A stretch of DNA of 64,000 nt from Adiantum capillus-veneris (Eukaryota > Streptophyta > Polypodiopsida > Polypodiales > Pteridaceae): the NCBI GenBank assembly GCA_014529385.2, contig CM043958.1, forward strand, positions 80,320,025 through 80,384,024. The letters run 5' to 3'. Position 1 is the first letter of the stretch. Each line of letters begins with the position of its first letter. Positions 52,601 through 62,299 of this stretch are shown piece after piece. Position numbers and translations under genes: made by a program. The notes beneath the pieces are model-generated. The model was given only the letters and a program-made list of their open reading frames with translations. It was not told where the DNA came from and made no database searches.

Positions 52601-54302
52601 TTATAGGGCAGCGAGAGTTTAAGTGCTTTAGACGACTAATGAAGTCCCTTACTGACTCTCCTTCCTTACGTTCGGCCTTCTGTAGCTTAGATGCTACACC
52701 CCAAAGCACACCTTCTCGTATGTACTTCTTTAGAAACAACCTTCGAAGAGTAGGGTAGATTGTTTTCTCGTCCACCCTTAGGGTTCTATACCAATCTCCA
52801 GCCTTCCCACTTAATGTCAAGCTTAAGGCATTGCACTTATGTAGTTCATTGCGTTCCCCTAAGGAATCACATACTTGTTCAAACACTTCAATGTGTTTTC
52901 TAGCATCTTCGTCCCCATTGAATTTTTGCGTGAGTTTGGCAATTTGTACTGCCTTACTTCTAGGCTCTCTATCAGATGCATGACGCATATTTTCCGCGAT
53001 AGATCGACCTATGGTTTGAGCAAACGCTGCCAAGTCACCTATGTGAGGAGGCAGGGCCGGTGGAGGTACTCTTGGAATCATATGTGGGAGAGGGACGGGT
53101 ACCGGTCTTGGCATATGTGTGGATGATGCAGGATATGGAACATAACCGGGCATAGGTCCACTCGGATAAGGGCTAGGGAGCGGCACTCGAGGAGCATAAA
53201 CAAGTGGTACAATTGGAGGTGTGGGGGCCATGTGTGCATAAGGGGCTAGAGGCACATACGGTCGAGGCCCCATATTAGGTACTACGACACTAGGTAGTGG
53301 CACTGCGCTAACCGTAGATGTCATCGGTACATTCTCTGTTAGGTCTATCCCTGGAGTGAGCACTGCGTTTTCCTTAATAGAGGGTTGAGCCAAGTTAGGG
53401 AAGCTAAAGTTGTCGCTCGGAGGCTCAGATTGCATAGAGACTCCAGGTGAAATGACGTAAGATGGGTCCATGGTACTCATTAGAGGAGTCTCCATTTGTG
53501 ATAGAGTAGGCTGTTGAGCCTTGCTCGTATCCAGAAATCTCATGGGGCCAGTTGAGAGTATATTTACCCCTCGGTTTTGCCTTTCTGATTGAATAATGCC
53601 ATGGATAACATTACACATCATTTTTTGTTGATCTTCGATGCTCGTGGCACTAGAGGTGGATCGTACAATCCCTATCCATCCTACATGGTAGGTGTGGCCA
53701 GAGTGTAGATCCGTCAACATCTCAGTGTGGAGGTCGTATGTCCAATGATCATTAATGAACAATCCTTCTAGAGTCGACGTGTTAACGGTTTCTTGTGAGG
53801 TAGAAGCAATGTTGCTCCCCATGGTTTTACTTGTCACCAACGGTACTCTAGAGAGAACTTCTGAAGGAGGCAGCTCAACAGGGCCTTCTTGGTAAGAAGT
53901 TGGCAGGATATCCACATGGACACTCTTTGGGGGTGTGGGGTCCACGTGCGATGTGAAAGGAGAGTCCACTTCCCCACCCCCTTCGTGTGCTTCATTTGCA
54001 TCAGGTTCCGAGCGAGTAGCTCTACATAATGTTTCCATGAAACGGCTAAACATACTAGTACTAGGCTGTGGAGCTTCGGGAGGTGCACGGCCTTCTCTCT
54101 CAGTGTTTTGGGTAGGGTATGCTTCCATGATTTCTGAGTCGGAGGAGGAATCACTAGCGGCTATTTTAGGGTCTTGGGTGGTGCTACCTTGTGTCCCCGC
54201 TGAGGGTCTAGAGCCTAACGTGGATGGGTAATGGGTGTCCGTATGAACAGAGGCACCCTCAATATGCTCGTGTTCTAGCACCCGCCCAGAGCGTAAGTGC
54301 AT
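52560..54302 (-). CDS. Gypsy Gag, N-terminal and core part
   Basis: 580 codons from MHLRSGRVLEHEHIEGASVH. The first 430 residues are low-complexity, Ser/Pro/Thr-rich, with a proline-rich block (PYVPLAPYAHMAPTPPIVPL, about 340-430). The Gag core is at about 455-570: KFNGDEDARKHIEVFEQVCD, SLTLSGKAGDWYRTL and GESVRDFISRLKHL. These match the retrotransposon Gag domain that builds the particle shell. The frame ends at 52560, while the next frame, from 52600, continues the domain, so a frameshift separates what was one ORF. Confidence 0.85.
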   Translation of the reverse strand: MHLRSGRVLEHEHIEGASVHTDTHYPSTLGSRPSAGTQGSTTQDPKIAASDSSSDSEIMEAYPTQNTEREGRAPPEAPQPSTSMFSRFMETLCRATRSEPDANEAHEGGGEVDSPFTSHVDPTPPKSVHVDILPTSYQEGPVELPPSEVLSRVPLVTSKTMGSNIASTSQETVNTSTLEGLFINDHWTYDLHTEMLTDLHSGHTYHVGWIGIVRSTSSATSIEDQQKMMCNVIHGIIQSERQNRGVNILSTGPMRFLDTSKAQQPTLSQMETPLMSTMDPSYVISPGVSMQSEPPSDNFSFPNLAQPSIKENAVLTPGIDLTENVPMTSTVSAVPLPSVVVPNMGPRPYVPLAPYAHMAPTPPIVPLVYAPRVPLPSPYPSGPMPGYVPYPASSTHMPRPVPVPLPHMIPRVPPPALPPHIGDLAAFAQTIGRSIAENMRHASDREPRSKAVQIAKLTQKFNGDEDARKHIEVFEQVCDSLGERNELHKCNALSLTLSGKAGDWYRTLRVDEKTIYPTLRRLFLKKYIREGVLWGVASKLQKAERKEGESVRDFISRLKHLNSRCPINERFRSIHSRVEE

Positions 54303-55261
54303 GTGCTTTTGATACCCTAAGGTGTCAAAAAGCTGCTCTAGGAGGCCTTGTGACTAGTTTTTTGCGTGTTTTTTGTTTGTTTTTTTGCTATATTTTTTAG
54401 AGAGTGTCGTGGAGCCGTGTGATAGCTCAAAACGAGCGTATCGCTAGGAGGGACGTGCTGTGCTTTACAGCCCACTGTTTGGTTCTATTTTGCTCCAGAA
54501 AAGCCCGAAACAGTCTTTTCCTAGCTGGGGAACAGGCTCCGAATAGCAAGTCCTAGTGTGCAATGAAGGAGAGGAGAGTGTAGGACTTATCCCACATTCC
54601 TCACTCCCTCCTTGTGAGTCTAGCCTATATATATAGGAGTGAGACTACCCTATATCAAGAGACAGAGCCAGAGCCTGGGCCTGGGCCTGGGCTTGGGATT
54701 GGGATTGGGTCAAATGATCCCGATCCCGATCTCACTTTTATACAAACCAACCCGTCCGTTTTTATAACCTCCCCCTCACTCACGTTTTTATTTTTTGAAT
54801 TTATTTATTTATATTTATTTATTTTTGGATATTATTTGGTATGCGTTTTGGTGCGCGTTGACCTCACCTAACTATTTACTGTCTCACCTACCTACTGACC
54901 TGCTAATCAGTGGTTCACCTAATTACTAACCTACTTAATTAACTAACTATGCGCCTAACTGTGCACAAACCAGAAAACACAGAAAATGTAGAAAATTGAA
55001 ACTTGACAGAACTGTGCAGTGCAAACCAGAAAACGCAGAAATGCAAGAAATGCTAACTGTGTAAGTTGAAATCTGAGCTTAATAGAACTAGCAAACCAGA
55101 GCTTAACAGAACACAGAAAACTTGAATGCAGTCAACAACATTGTGTCTTTCTCTACTGTTTTTGCATAACAACAATAATCAAACTTAAGCCGCGCCTTTC
55201 CTACATAAAAAATAGCTTCAATACAATTTACAGGTCGCCATTGGAGCTTCACGCGCAACAG
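54303..55261 (-). other. Gypsy leader between PBS and Gag
   Basis: No ORF. A 14-bp palindrome CCTATATATATAGG lies at 54624-54637 and tandem CCTGGG/GATTGGG hexamers at about 54675-54710. AT-rich stretches and short 'agaaaacacagaaa' repeats lie near 54970-55130. Confidence 0.5.
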
Positions 55262-55284
55262 CTCCCCGGCAGCGACGCCAAAAA
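55262..55284 (-). other. Primer-binding site of the gypsy element
   Basis: TTTTTGGCGTCGCTGCCGGG follows the 5' LTR on the minus strand. TTGGCG..GCTGCCGGGGA is the common primer site of plant Ty3/gypsy elements. Confidence 0.85.
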
Positions 55285-55849
55285 TGTCAGGGCTAGGGAC
55301 TTGCTACGCGCCGTGTGCGAGCCACAAAGGCTCCTAGCACACAGTCATACAACAGACAAGCTCACAAGGAAGAATGGTGTGTCACTCACCTTCCAGCGTA
55401 GTTGCGAATGAAGGATTCCCGCGCCACGAAGAAGAGGGAGACGCCGCTACGCCGCGCTCAACCGCCTCGCCGCCGTCGTGCCGCCGCAACGCTCTATCAC
55501 ACACACACTCTCACACACTCTCTCTCTCTCTCTCTCTCTCTCTCACGTACACACACACACACACAAGGAGATGGTGAAGGAGAAGGTGGAGATGGAGCAA
55601 GAGCGGCTTCTATTGCACAATGAGAGAATGAGTAAAAATTAGGTTTAGTGGCTTTTATATGAGCTCACCCCATTCACACTTGGGCGCCCATACTTAGCCA
55701 ACTAACTCCTTGAATATTCCAGTTAGAGTGCGCCTGTCATCGGCGATCACCCTTACCCTGTTCCTATTGGTCCGACAAGCCCGGTACCTGACTCTAAATA
55801 ATACAACGTTTATAGATCATAGGGTGTCCGTGTGCCGTGAGGGTTAACA
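55285..55849 (-). repeat. 5' LTR of the 13.5-kb gypsy
   Basis: 565 bp. The same termini as the 3' LTR, with a much shorter (CT)n at about 55517-55544. Confidence 0.93.
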
Positions 55850-56464
55850 CCATGCTTCTCTCTCTTGCAAACGCCTTGCCTTTGCCATTGTCCACAAGTC
55901 CATCCACTTGGTCATAACCTTTGCATTGAGAATACAAAAGTTGTTGACCACTCCGGATAGATTCATATCCATGTTAAATAATTTTCCTTTTCCACTTGGC
56001 AAGTGTGAAGGACGCCGCTTGTCGAGTGCATGGCTGACATTCCTCCTCGCATACATCGCGTTCATGAGCCGGTAACTCATCACACATGTTGAACATGTGC
56101 TCATCCTCTACCTCAAAGTGCTCCTAAGACGCTAGAGGAGGAGTTGTTGAAGTAGAGCTAGTAGGAGGGTCACCATGCGTCACGCCTAATTCGTCCAATA
56201 GCTCTTGTCTCTGTCGTTTGGCCTTGTGTACCACCACCGAACATAGACAATTGGGGCACCTCCTCGAGCGAGGGGCACTCTTATCTCTCCGAGTACTTTT
56301 TCGAGGATGTTAAAGCCCTTCGTTCTCCACATGCTCCAAAGCAATACGCCTCAAGTGAAGGATTGCCCTTTTGCACTTAGCGCAATGACAAGGGAGTTTT
56401 TCCTTGAGCCACCGATCACGTTCAGGGCCGTTCGGAGGGCCACAATCATCCCAGTCGTCCTACA
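55850..56464 (-). pseudogene. CACTA-like transposase gene, 5' part
   Basis: Read from 56464 down, a TTTCACACATGTGTAG acceptor precedes DWDDCGPPNGPERDRWLKEK and LPCHCAKCKRAILHL..IALEHVEN, similar to the transposase-associated domain (CPCxxC...H) at the start of CACTA transposases. An internal stop and frame changes follow. The frame at 56104-55844 (DMNLSGVVNNFCILNAKVMT, KWMDLWTMAKARRLQ) runs up to the gypsy insertion. The catalytic TNP2 core is not visible in the window, so the gene is either deleted inside or divergent. Assignment rests on short motifs. Confidence 0.5.
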
Positions 56465-56710
56465 CATGTGTGAAAGAGAGATATAATTCAAAAAATATTT
56501 ATTTAACCATATATGTCCTAAAAAGTAAACAATTAATTAGAGAAAATAATATCAATTACATATTTTAAAAGAGAGAAATGAATACAAATACAGAGAGAAT
56601 AAAGTGTAATAGTGTTACAATTTTTTTAAATAAAGTGCAATTAGTACTTATATTAAATGGCTAAAGTTCTAATCACAAATGTATAAAAGAATACAAAATT
56701 CATATAAAAA

Positions 56711-56802
<92 letters not shown>

Positions 56803-57071
56803 AGATAAAGAAATAGGGATAGAGAGAAAGAGAGAGAGACAAAGGGAAAGAGAGAGGAAGAGAGAGATAGAAGAGGGATAGAGGTAGAGAGAGAGAGAGA
56901 GATGTGCATGTGAGCTTACAAGGAGATAAAGAGCAATGGTTGTAGGCGAAGCAATTGTTTTGTGGTGTGCGCAGTGTGGGTATGCTTCCGCTTCTGTATA
57001 GTGCTTTGAAAAAGATCTTCTTTATGTGAAAAGGATGGAATTTAGAAATGACTTTCTACTCTCTTATCCTT

Positions 57072-57121
<50 letters not shown>

Positions 57122-57345
57122 TATCTCCTTCTCACTTTGTCCCTCTCTTTCTCCCCACGGACGTGGCATTAGGTTCGAAAGCTTTCAATGGTACCATACC
57201 TAAGGATGGAGGCAGGCATGCAATGTGCACAGTAATCCCTCGAACAAAGAGCTGTTGTGAAGAGATGCTACGCAAGAAGCACAATACAAAAGCTCTTCTT
57301 CAAAGCACTCTACAGAAGTAGGAGCACTCTCGCACTGTGCACAAC
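56465..57345. repeat. Microsatellite-rich DNA: (AT)n(GA)n and (CT)n
   Basis: (AT)n at about 56708-56754 runs into (GA)n at 56755-56797 with GA-rich sequence to 56905. (CT)n is at about 57076-57118. No gene is seen between. Confidence 0.85.
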
Positions 57346-57349
57346 ACAA

Positions 57350-57520
57350 AATGATGGCTACATTTACAACCATAGCTCTTTATCTCTACTCCAAACGATG
57401 GCTACATTTACGTAACTGTATATACTTAAATTATACAATTTATACAAAACGATGGCTACATATATGTAATTGTATATACTTAAATTATGGGAGGGGGGGG
57501 GTGTGTGTGTACGTATATAT
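57350..57520. repeat. Short tandem repeat with 'acgatggctacat' units
   Basis: The unit 'aacgatggctacat.ta.gtaa.tgtatatacttaaatta' occurs twice, with a third partial copy at its left. A poly-G/(GT)n tract follows at 57488-57508. Confidence 0.7.
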
Positions 57521-58315
57521 TTGTTTATACATGTATGTAGGCACTAAGTACGAGAGCATAGCACCCAAAGGTTACACGCTTCCTCTTGGGTATAGTTCTT
57601 TTTTAATCGTGGCATTGCGGTCATTGATCCACTCATGCATGGATTACTTCAATGTACGGTTTTACCACGATTGAGACTGTGATGATATCTAAAAAGGTGC
57701 CACTTGACCTTTGGCACTACTAGCCCCTGCTTAGGTCTACTAGTATGTATATGTATCTACCTGCTTATGTGCATATATACTTGTGTACATATATATAGAT
57801 GAACAAGTAGAGGGAGAAGTCTAAATCTCATATTGCTCTCTGTAATGTTGATGTCAGATGAGAGACCATCTAGTGGGAGCAGCCATCTGGTTCTTCTTTT
57901 GGTTGGTTCACATCCAAGTGGGCTCCCACCCGGGGTGGACATCGCCTCAAGTGGACCCGAGTCTTGAGGCGGTGAGACTAAGCAAAAAAATTAAGATTAT
58001 TTGTGGCTAGTTTTTTGTGACCATGAGTGTTATAGGTTTCTCATTGTTATTTGTAAGCATGGCTATCCTACACCTACTCCACTCGGGTTCCTCCATTGAT
58101 GGTAGATCCAGACCTACAACGGGTGCTCTCTTTACGGGACCAGTATCTCCGTTCGACGGAGGGATTGTTTGGCCACTACACTCCGCAACAGCTTGCGAGC
58201 TACGGTCTTTCTCCGCAGTCCATGCCATGGGGGAGTTAGGGAGGGACTCGTTGCATCCAGGTCCTCGCATTGACTGCACCTCAGTCTACGGCCCCTTCTT
58301 ACCGTCCTACTCCCC
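57521..58315. other. No gene recognised
   Basis: Mixed short frames on both strands without motifs. Confidence 0.4.
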
Positions 58316-58855
58316 ATGGCATCGCATGGTCACTCCATTTCACTCTTGCTTCACTCGAGCACCATCGACGCACTTTTTCTAGTGACACGCGTCGATGCTC
58401 ATCTCAGGGCAGCGAGCGTCGAGAGAGATCGAGTGGTGGAGGATCTTGTGGTTTCGCTTGTTTTGGTAGTGGGGGGGTGTGTGTGTGTGAAGGGGGGGGA
58501 AGGGGGGGGGGTGGAGGGGGGGACGGAATTCCCTATTTCAGAGCGTGCCACCCTAGACATAGAGGATGAGGATACTTACGCACCCGTGCCAGACACGCAT
58601 GGGCGCTACTATAGGGTAAAGTATGGCAGGGAGGTGGACTTTGGTACAACACAAGGCATGGCGTTTCGACACCATCTTCAGATTCTTATACAATTGACGT
58701 ATAAGAAGTGTTTTGTAAAGTTTAAATACCAACTGCCCGACTATGCACGCTACATTGAGGACACAATGCATGCTAGATTTTCAAATGCCCCCGATCAATG
58801 TTTTTCACAACAGTGTTTGGAGGGCTACATAAAAACATTTTTGAAAAACGAGTAG
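58316..58855 (+). CDS. Possible plant transposase-like ORF (En/Spm ORF1 type?)
   Basis: 179 codons. The first half is low complexity over a G-rich tract (58467-58522). The second half reads YYRVKYGREVDFGTTQGMAF, then a helical segment and YIEDTMHARFSN. Its charge pattern and the Y..(D/E)TM.AR word recall the plant Ptta/En/Spm transposase family, but the match is weak. Its position beside CACTA-like fragments is supportive only by proximity. It may be an exon, since the upstream half looks non-coding. Confidence 0.3.
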   Translation: MASHGHSISLLLHSSTIDALFLVTRVDAHLRAASVERDRVVEDLVVSLVLVVGGCVCVKGGEGGGVEGGTEFPISERATLDIEDEDTYAPVPDTHGRYYRVKYGREVDFGTTQGMAFRHHLQILIQLTYKKCFVKFKYQLPDYARYIEDTMHARFSNAPDQCFSQQCLEGYIKTFLKNE

Positions 58856-58859
58856 TCTA

Positions 58860-59320
58860 GTGTATGATGCACAACAACCAACCAAGTTAGAGATCCAGAC
58901 AGGAGCTATCGCGGTCACAACATGGCAGATGTGGAGTGGGAGTGGGCAATGCAAGAAAAGAGTGATTAGGCTGCAACAACGGGCTCATCCTATAGACAAC
59001 AACACCACAAAGCTCGAGCCAGACAAACTCCCATGCACTATGGCTTGGAAGGCAAAGCAGCATGGATAGACAAATATGTAAGATCGGTTTAATTGAAACC
59101 TACATAGGTGATTATAAAGGTCTTAGTTAATAATTGGTTGTTGTTATTGCTCTTAGAAAATATCACTCTTAGTCTACCAACCAGAGAGATGGTCAAGTTT
59201 CGAGAGTGGTATACAGAATTTGAAACTTGGCGATGGTTGTTGGAGAACAACCACATCTCTCGCGAGCAATTTGACGGAACGGTTGGATCACTACAAGAAT
59301 AAGTTTGAACAAATAATATT
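58860..59320 (+). other. Broken frames downstream of the transposase-like ORF
   Basis: Frames at 58860-59069 and 59108-59302 hold fragments such as MVKFREWYTEFETWRWLLEN without a recognised domain. They may continue the preceding element. Confidence 0.3.
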
Positions 59321-59399
59321 GTATCAATTGTTTTGAGTTTTTGATTTTTGTTTAATTTGGTTTGGGTTAATGTAGAGGCAGGGCGATCAAATGTACATG

Positions 59400-60900
59400 C
59401 CTGTGGACTAGTGAGAAATTGGACAACTTTCTTACCATCCTTACTTTTTATCCTTGCGTAGGCTAATCCATCATCCATCACCTTTGTCTCCATCTGTACT
59501 CCTGTGATGAATGGTTGCCCTAAGATGAGTGGGTAAGTCTACATCTTCTGCACAAAGAAATTTTGATCATCCTTTACATCACGTATAGTCACCTTGACAT
59601 TAGGGCAAGCTTCATATAGATCTCTTGAGGAGTTGTTTGCATCTCTTATTATCCATCCATGATCTGTGTCAATTGGCCACTTCCCCTTCATGTAGAGACT
59701 TTTGGACATGACGTTGATTTTAAAGCCATTATCAATCAAGGCTGCATAGGGCTCATCTAGATCTCCCACCTTGTCCAAAGTTTCTCTGGTGGCTCTTGCC
59801 CAATGGCTCCTGTGTATAGTATCATCACCCTCAAAGTGAACATGTTTTGTGCTCTCAGTAGAATGGTAGCATCCTACCATGCTTTCGTCATGGTCATTGT
59901 CACGTACCTGTATTCCTTGTACCTTTGAAGTATCTCCTTCACCCAATGCCTGTATCTTCCTCTTGATTATGTCTATGATTTCTTCATGGAACTCTTGATT
60001 TGCAATCCCAAGAACTTCACCGAATGTAAACTCAACTTTTTTTTTAAATTTTCTCCTCTCCAATACCTTCTTCACATTTGTAGAAACCTCTATATTGTTT
60101 GCAACTTATATGCAAGAATCTTTGCTTTGCTCTTTGTTTGCTTCTTGTCAAGTGATATATCCTCCATGGGCATTTCAGGTGGTGGAACCTGTTGCGGTGA
60201 AGCTTCCCTAGGAGGAGTAGTATCTCTGCTTCCTTCACTTCTGGTAGCCTTTTTTGAGGTCCCTTTGTCTCCATTCTCTCGTTTGCGCTTCTCTTTTCTG
60301 ATAACTTCATGAGTTTGGCATTTTGCAATGTATGCATGAATTGACAAAGCATCCACTGGATCATTCTACCATGTTGTTTCACGAATACAATCTCCATCTT
60401 TATGCAATATATTTGTAGTTACCTTTCCCATTACAACAGATTCTAGAGCATATGGCACATCATTACTTAGACACATGCTCAATCTTCATCCCATAGGCTA
60501 CTGCCTCAACCCTATTGGATTGTGACCATGTCTTCAACTAGCTTTCACATTCCACCTTTCTTCCATTTTTGGAGTTGAAGTAATTGGCTTTGATGTCCTT
60601 TCTAGTGTGACAGAGAGAGAGAGCAGTACCATTAGACACCACCGTTTTGTTTTGTCACGTTGTCTTTTGGCAAGTAGTGAGACTGCATCTTTGACTTCTT
60701 TTCAATCTGTCTTCAATCCTTGCTGTGTATTGTCCTTCAAGAGTAGTTGGGGAGTAGTTCAAGCTTCTCTTGAACCTCCGGACCTACATCTTGTAGGAAT
60801 ATTTTTGTCTTTTCCCTATCCAAGGTATGTCTTTCTATCATTGATAATTAGATGAAGTGATGTTCAAACTCCCTTGATAGGGTAAAACTCCCAATACTGG
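59400..60900 (-). pseudogene. Ty3/gypsy Gag-protease relic
   Basis: From about 60800 down, broken frames carry Gag-like pieces (DVGPEVQEKLE), a segment DALSIHAYIAKCQ followed by a Lys/Arg-rich linker (60356-60090), then the 60075-59539 frame (KKVEFTFGEVLGIANQEFHE). The protease follows with AALIDNGFKINVMSKSLYM, KGKWPIDTDHGW and DQNFFVQ. After a stop it continues with YPLILGQPFI (about 59520). DNG stands where DSG or DTG is usual. No RT follows before 59400. It is an old, truncated relic of a lineage different from the 13.5-kb gypsy. Confidence 0.7.
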
Positions 60901-61598
60901 GACATATCCCTTGCCAAGGACAGGCGAGGCCCAATTAAAATGTGTGGGTCAGTGAAAGGACAAGCAAACATGGGTAGTTGGTAGCTCGGTTGACTTGAAA
61001 CTCTCTAATGTCCGTTGGATTCGAGATCAATCCCTATTAGCCACCAGTCCCGATTTACCCCTGGGGTATGTCCTGCTTTATCCTTGACATTTTGTTACAC
61101 CGTATTTTTAAAAACCTGCGCACATTTCTTGTACGCTCCATCGGAGCATGCAACATCATTCCTGTAGATTGTTGAAGCACTGTGCTACTGATTGCACCCT
61201 TCAGGACATGAAATGGGCCACCCTCGACTTTGATCAGAGGCTCCCAACTTTATTGTCCTTAAGTTGGGGGTTTTACCCTAATTGAGTGATGGAAGTCCCT
61301 TCCTTTGGCTTTGCAACCACTCTAGGAATGTCCCCTTTCATCATCCTTTAGAGCTATCTTGAAAGCTTTCCAATCTTCGCCATGCTCAACCCTTATTGTT
61401 GACGGCAGGAGGCAGAAGTGGTTTCCCAATACATTGTACTACTATTTTTTGAAGTGAAAGGGTACCTTTGTAATATTTGAGTTGCAAATAGACCTTGTGG
61501 GAACAAGCCTCTATGGAGGAATGTATATAATTCAACTTTTGTAACCTAAACCCAACTTTTTGGAATTAATCAAATCGGTCTTATCTTTGTGCGTGGAG

Positions 61599-61600
<2 letters not shown>
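60901..61600. other. Possible LTR DNA, undefined
   Basis: No coding signature. It may be LTR or untranslated retroelement sequence next to the PBS at 62278, but I could not place a TG start. Confidence 0.3.

Positions 61601-61603
<3 letters not shown>

Positions 61604-61681
<78 letters not shown>
61604..61681. repeat. (GA)n microsatellite, about 78 bp
   Basis: An uninterrupted GA run, one of the longest simple repeats in the window. Confidence 0.95.
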
Positions 61682-61684
<3 letters not shown>

Positions 61685-62277
61685 GATCTCTTCGCGACAA
61701 GTGTTATGGAAGGCCCATTGTTAAAGCGACACTACCACCACATTAACAACTGCAAGGGCTTCCCTCCAACGCCAACAATGTACGATTTCGACAACAACGC
61801 GGAGAGAGAGTCTACAAGCTTCCGAGTTAGTTTTCTTGCAAATAGGGTGTCCGTTTAGTGACTTATTAGTACCTATGGGTTCATGGTAGCATACGCCATG
61901 AAAAACAGTAACTTTTATTTTGTTGCATGTCTTTATACGTGATTGTTGCAAGGGGCAGTAGGAGGTGAGTTATCCAGTCATAGTCCATATGATATTGATC
62001 TCAAGGTAAGGACAGTATACCTTATGAGATTCGTGACGTTTCGAGTGTGTTTGACCTAGATTCGATGAGCGTTAGCGTTGTAGTTAAGATTGTCTTCACT
62101 AGTGCAATCTTTGACCTGATTTCCTTATTAGTGATTGTCTTACTAGGTCGAGAAATAGGTTCACAACCCTCTTCTTGTTTCCGTGTGCCTACGGGTTAAG
62201 CTTCATCCTTGGCCAACATAGAGTTGTTGGTTTTGTTCTTGCTATGCTAGCTTCCGCTCGCGACGTATCCGCCAACA

Positions 62278-62299
62278 TTGGTGCTGCTGCCGGGGATCG
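62278..62299 (+). other. Gypsy primer-binding site and end of a plus-strand LTR
   Basis: GCCAACA (ending at 62277) is followed by TTGGTGCTGCTGCCGGGGAT, the usual LTR-end and primer-site layout of plant Ty3/gypsy elements. The element would extend rightward off the window. The LTR start was not found. Confidence 0.7.

Larger units (their letters stand above)
42377..55849 (-). mobile_element. Complete Ty3/gypsy retrotransposon, 13.5 kb, TSD CCATG
   Basis: It is bounded by LTRs at 42377-42963 (3') and 55285-55849 (5'), with CCATG at 42372-42376 and 55850-55854. The PBS is at 55284-55262 and the PPT at 42976-42964. On the minus strand the order is leader, Gag, four-knuckle region and protease, RT, RNase H, integrase with GPY/F, a second retropepsin-like domain, two extra ORFs, then an untranslated region. 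No chromodomain is seen, and the length plus extra 3' ORFs suggest the Athila/Tat side of the family (inference). At least two in-frame stops and about three frameshifts break the coding region. Confidence 0.93.

Noticed and set aside
53935-54231. Opposite-strand frames over Gag and Pol of the 13.5-kb gypsy
   Set aside because: Shadows of the real coding strand; the minus strand carries clear Gag and Pol motifs.
59289-59300. CACTACAAGAAT resembling a CACTA terminus
   Set aside because: An isolated word at the end of a short frame. No partner inverted repeat or target duplication could be shown.
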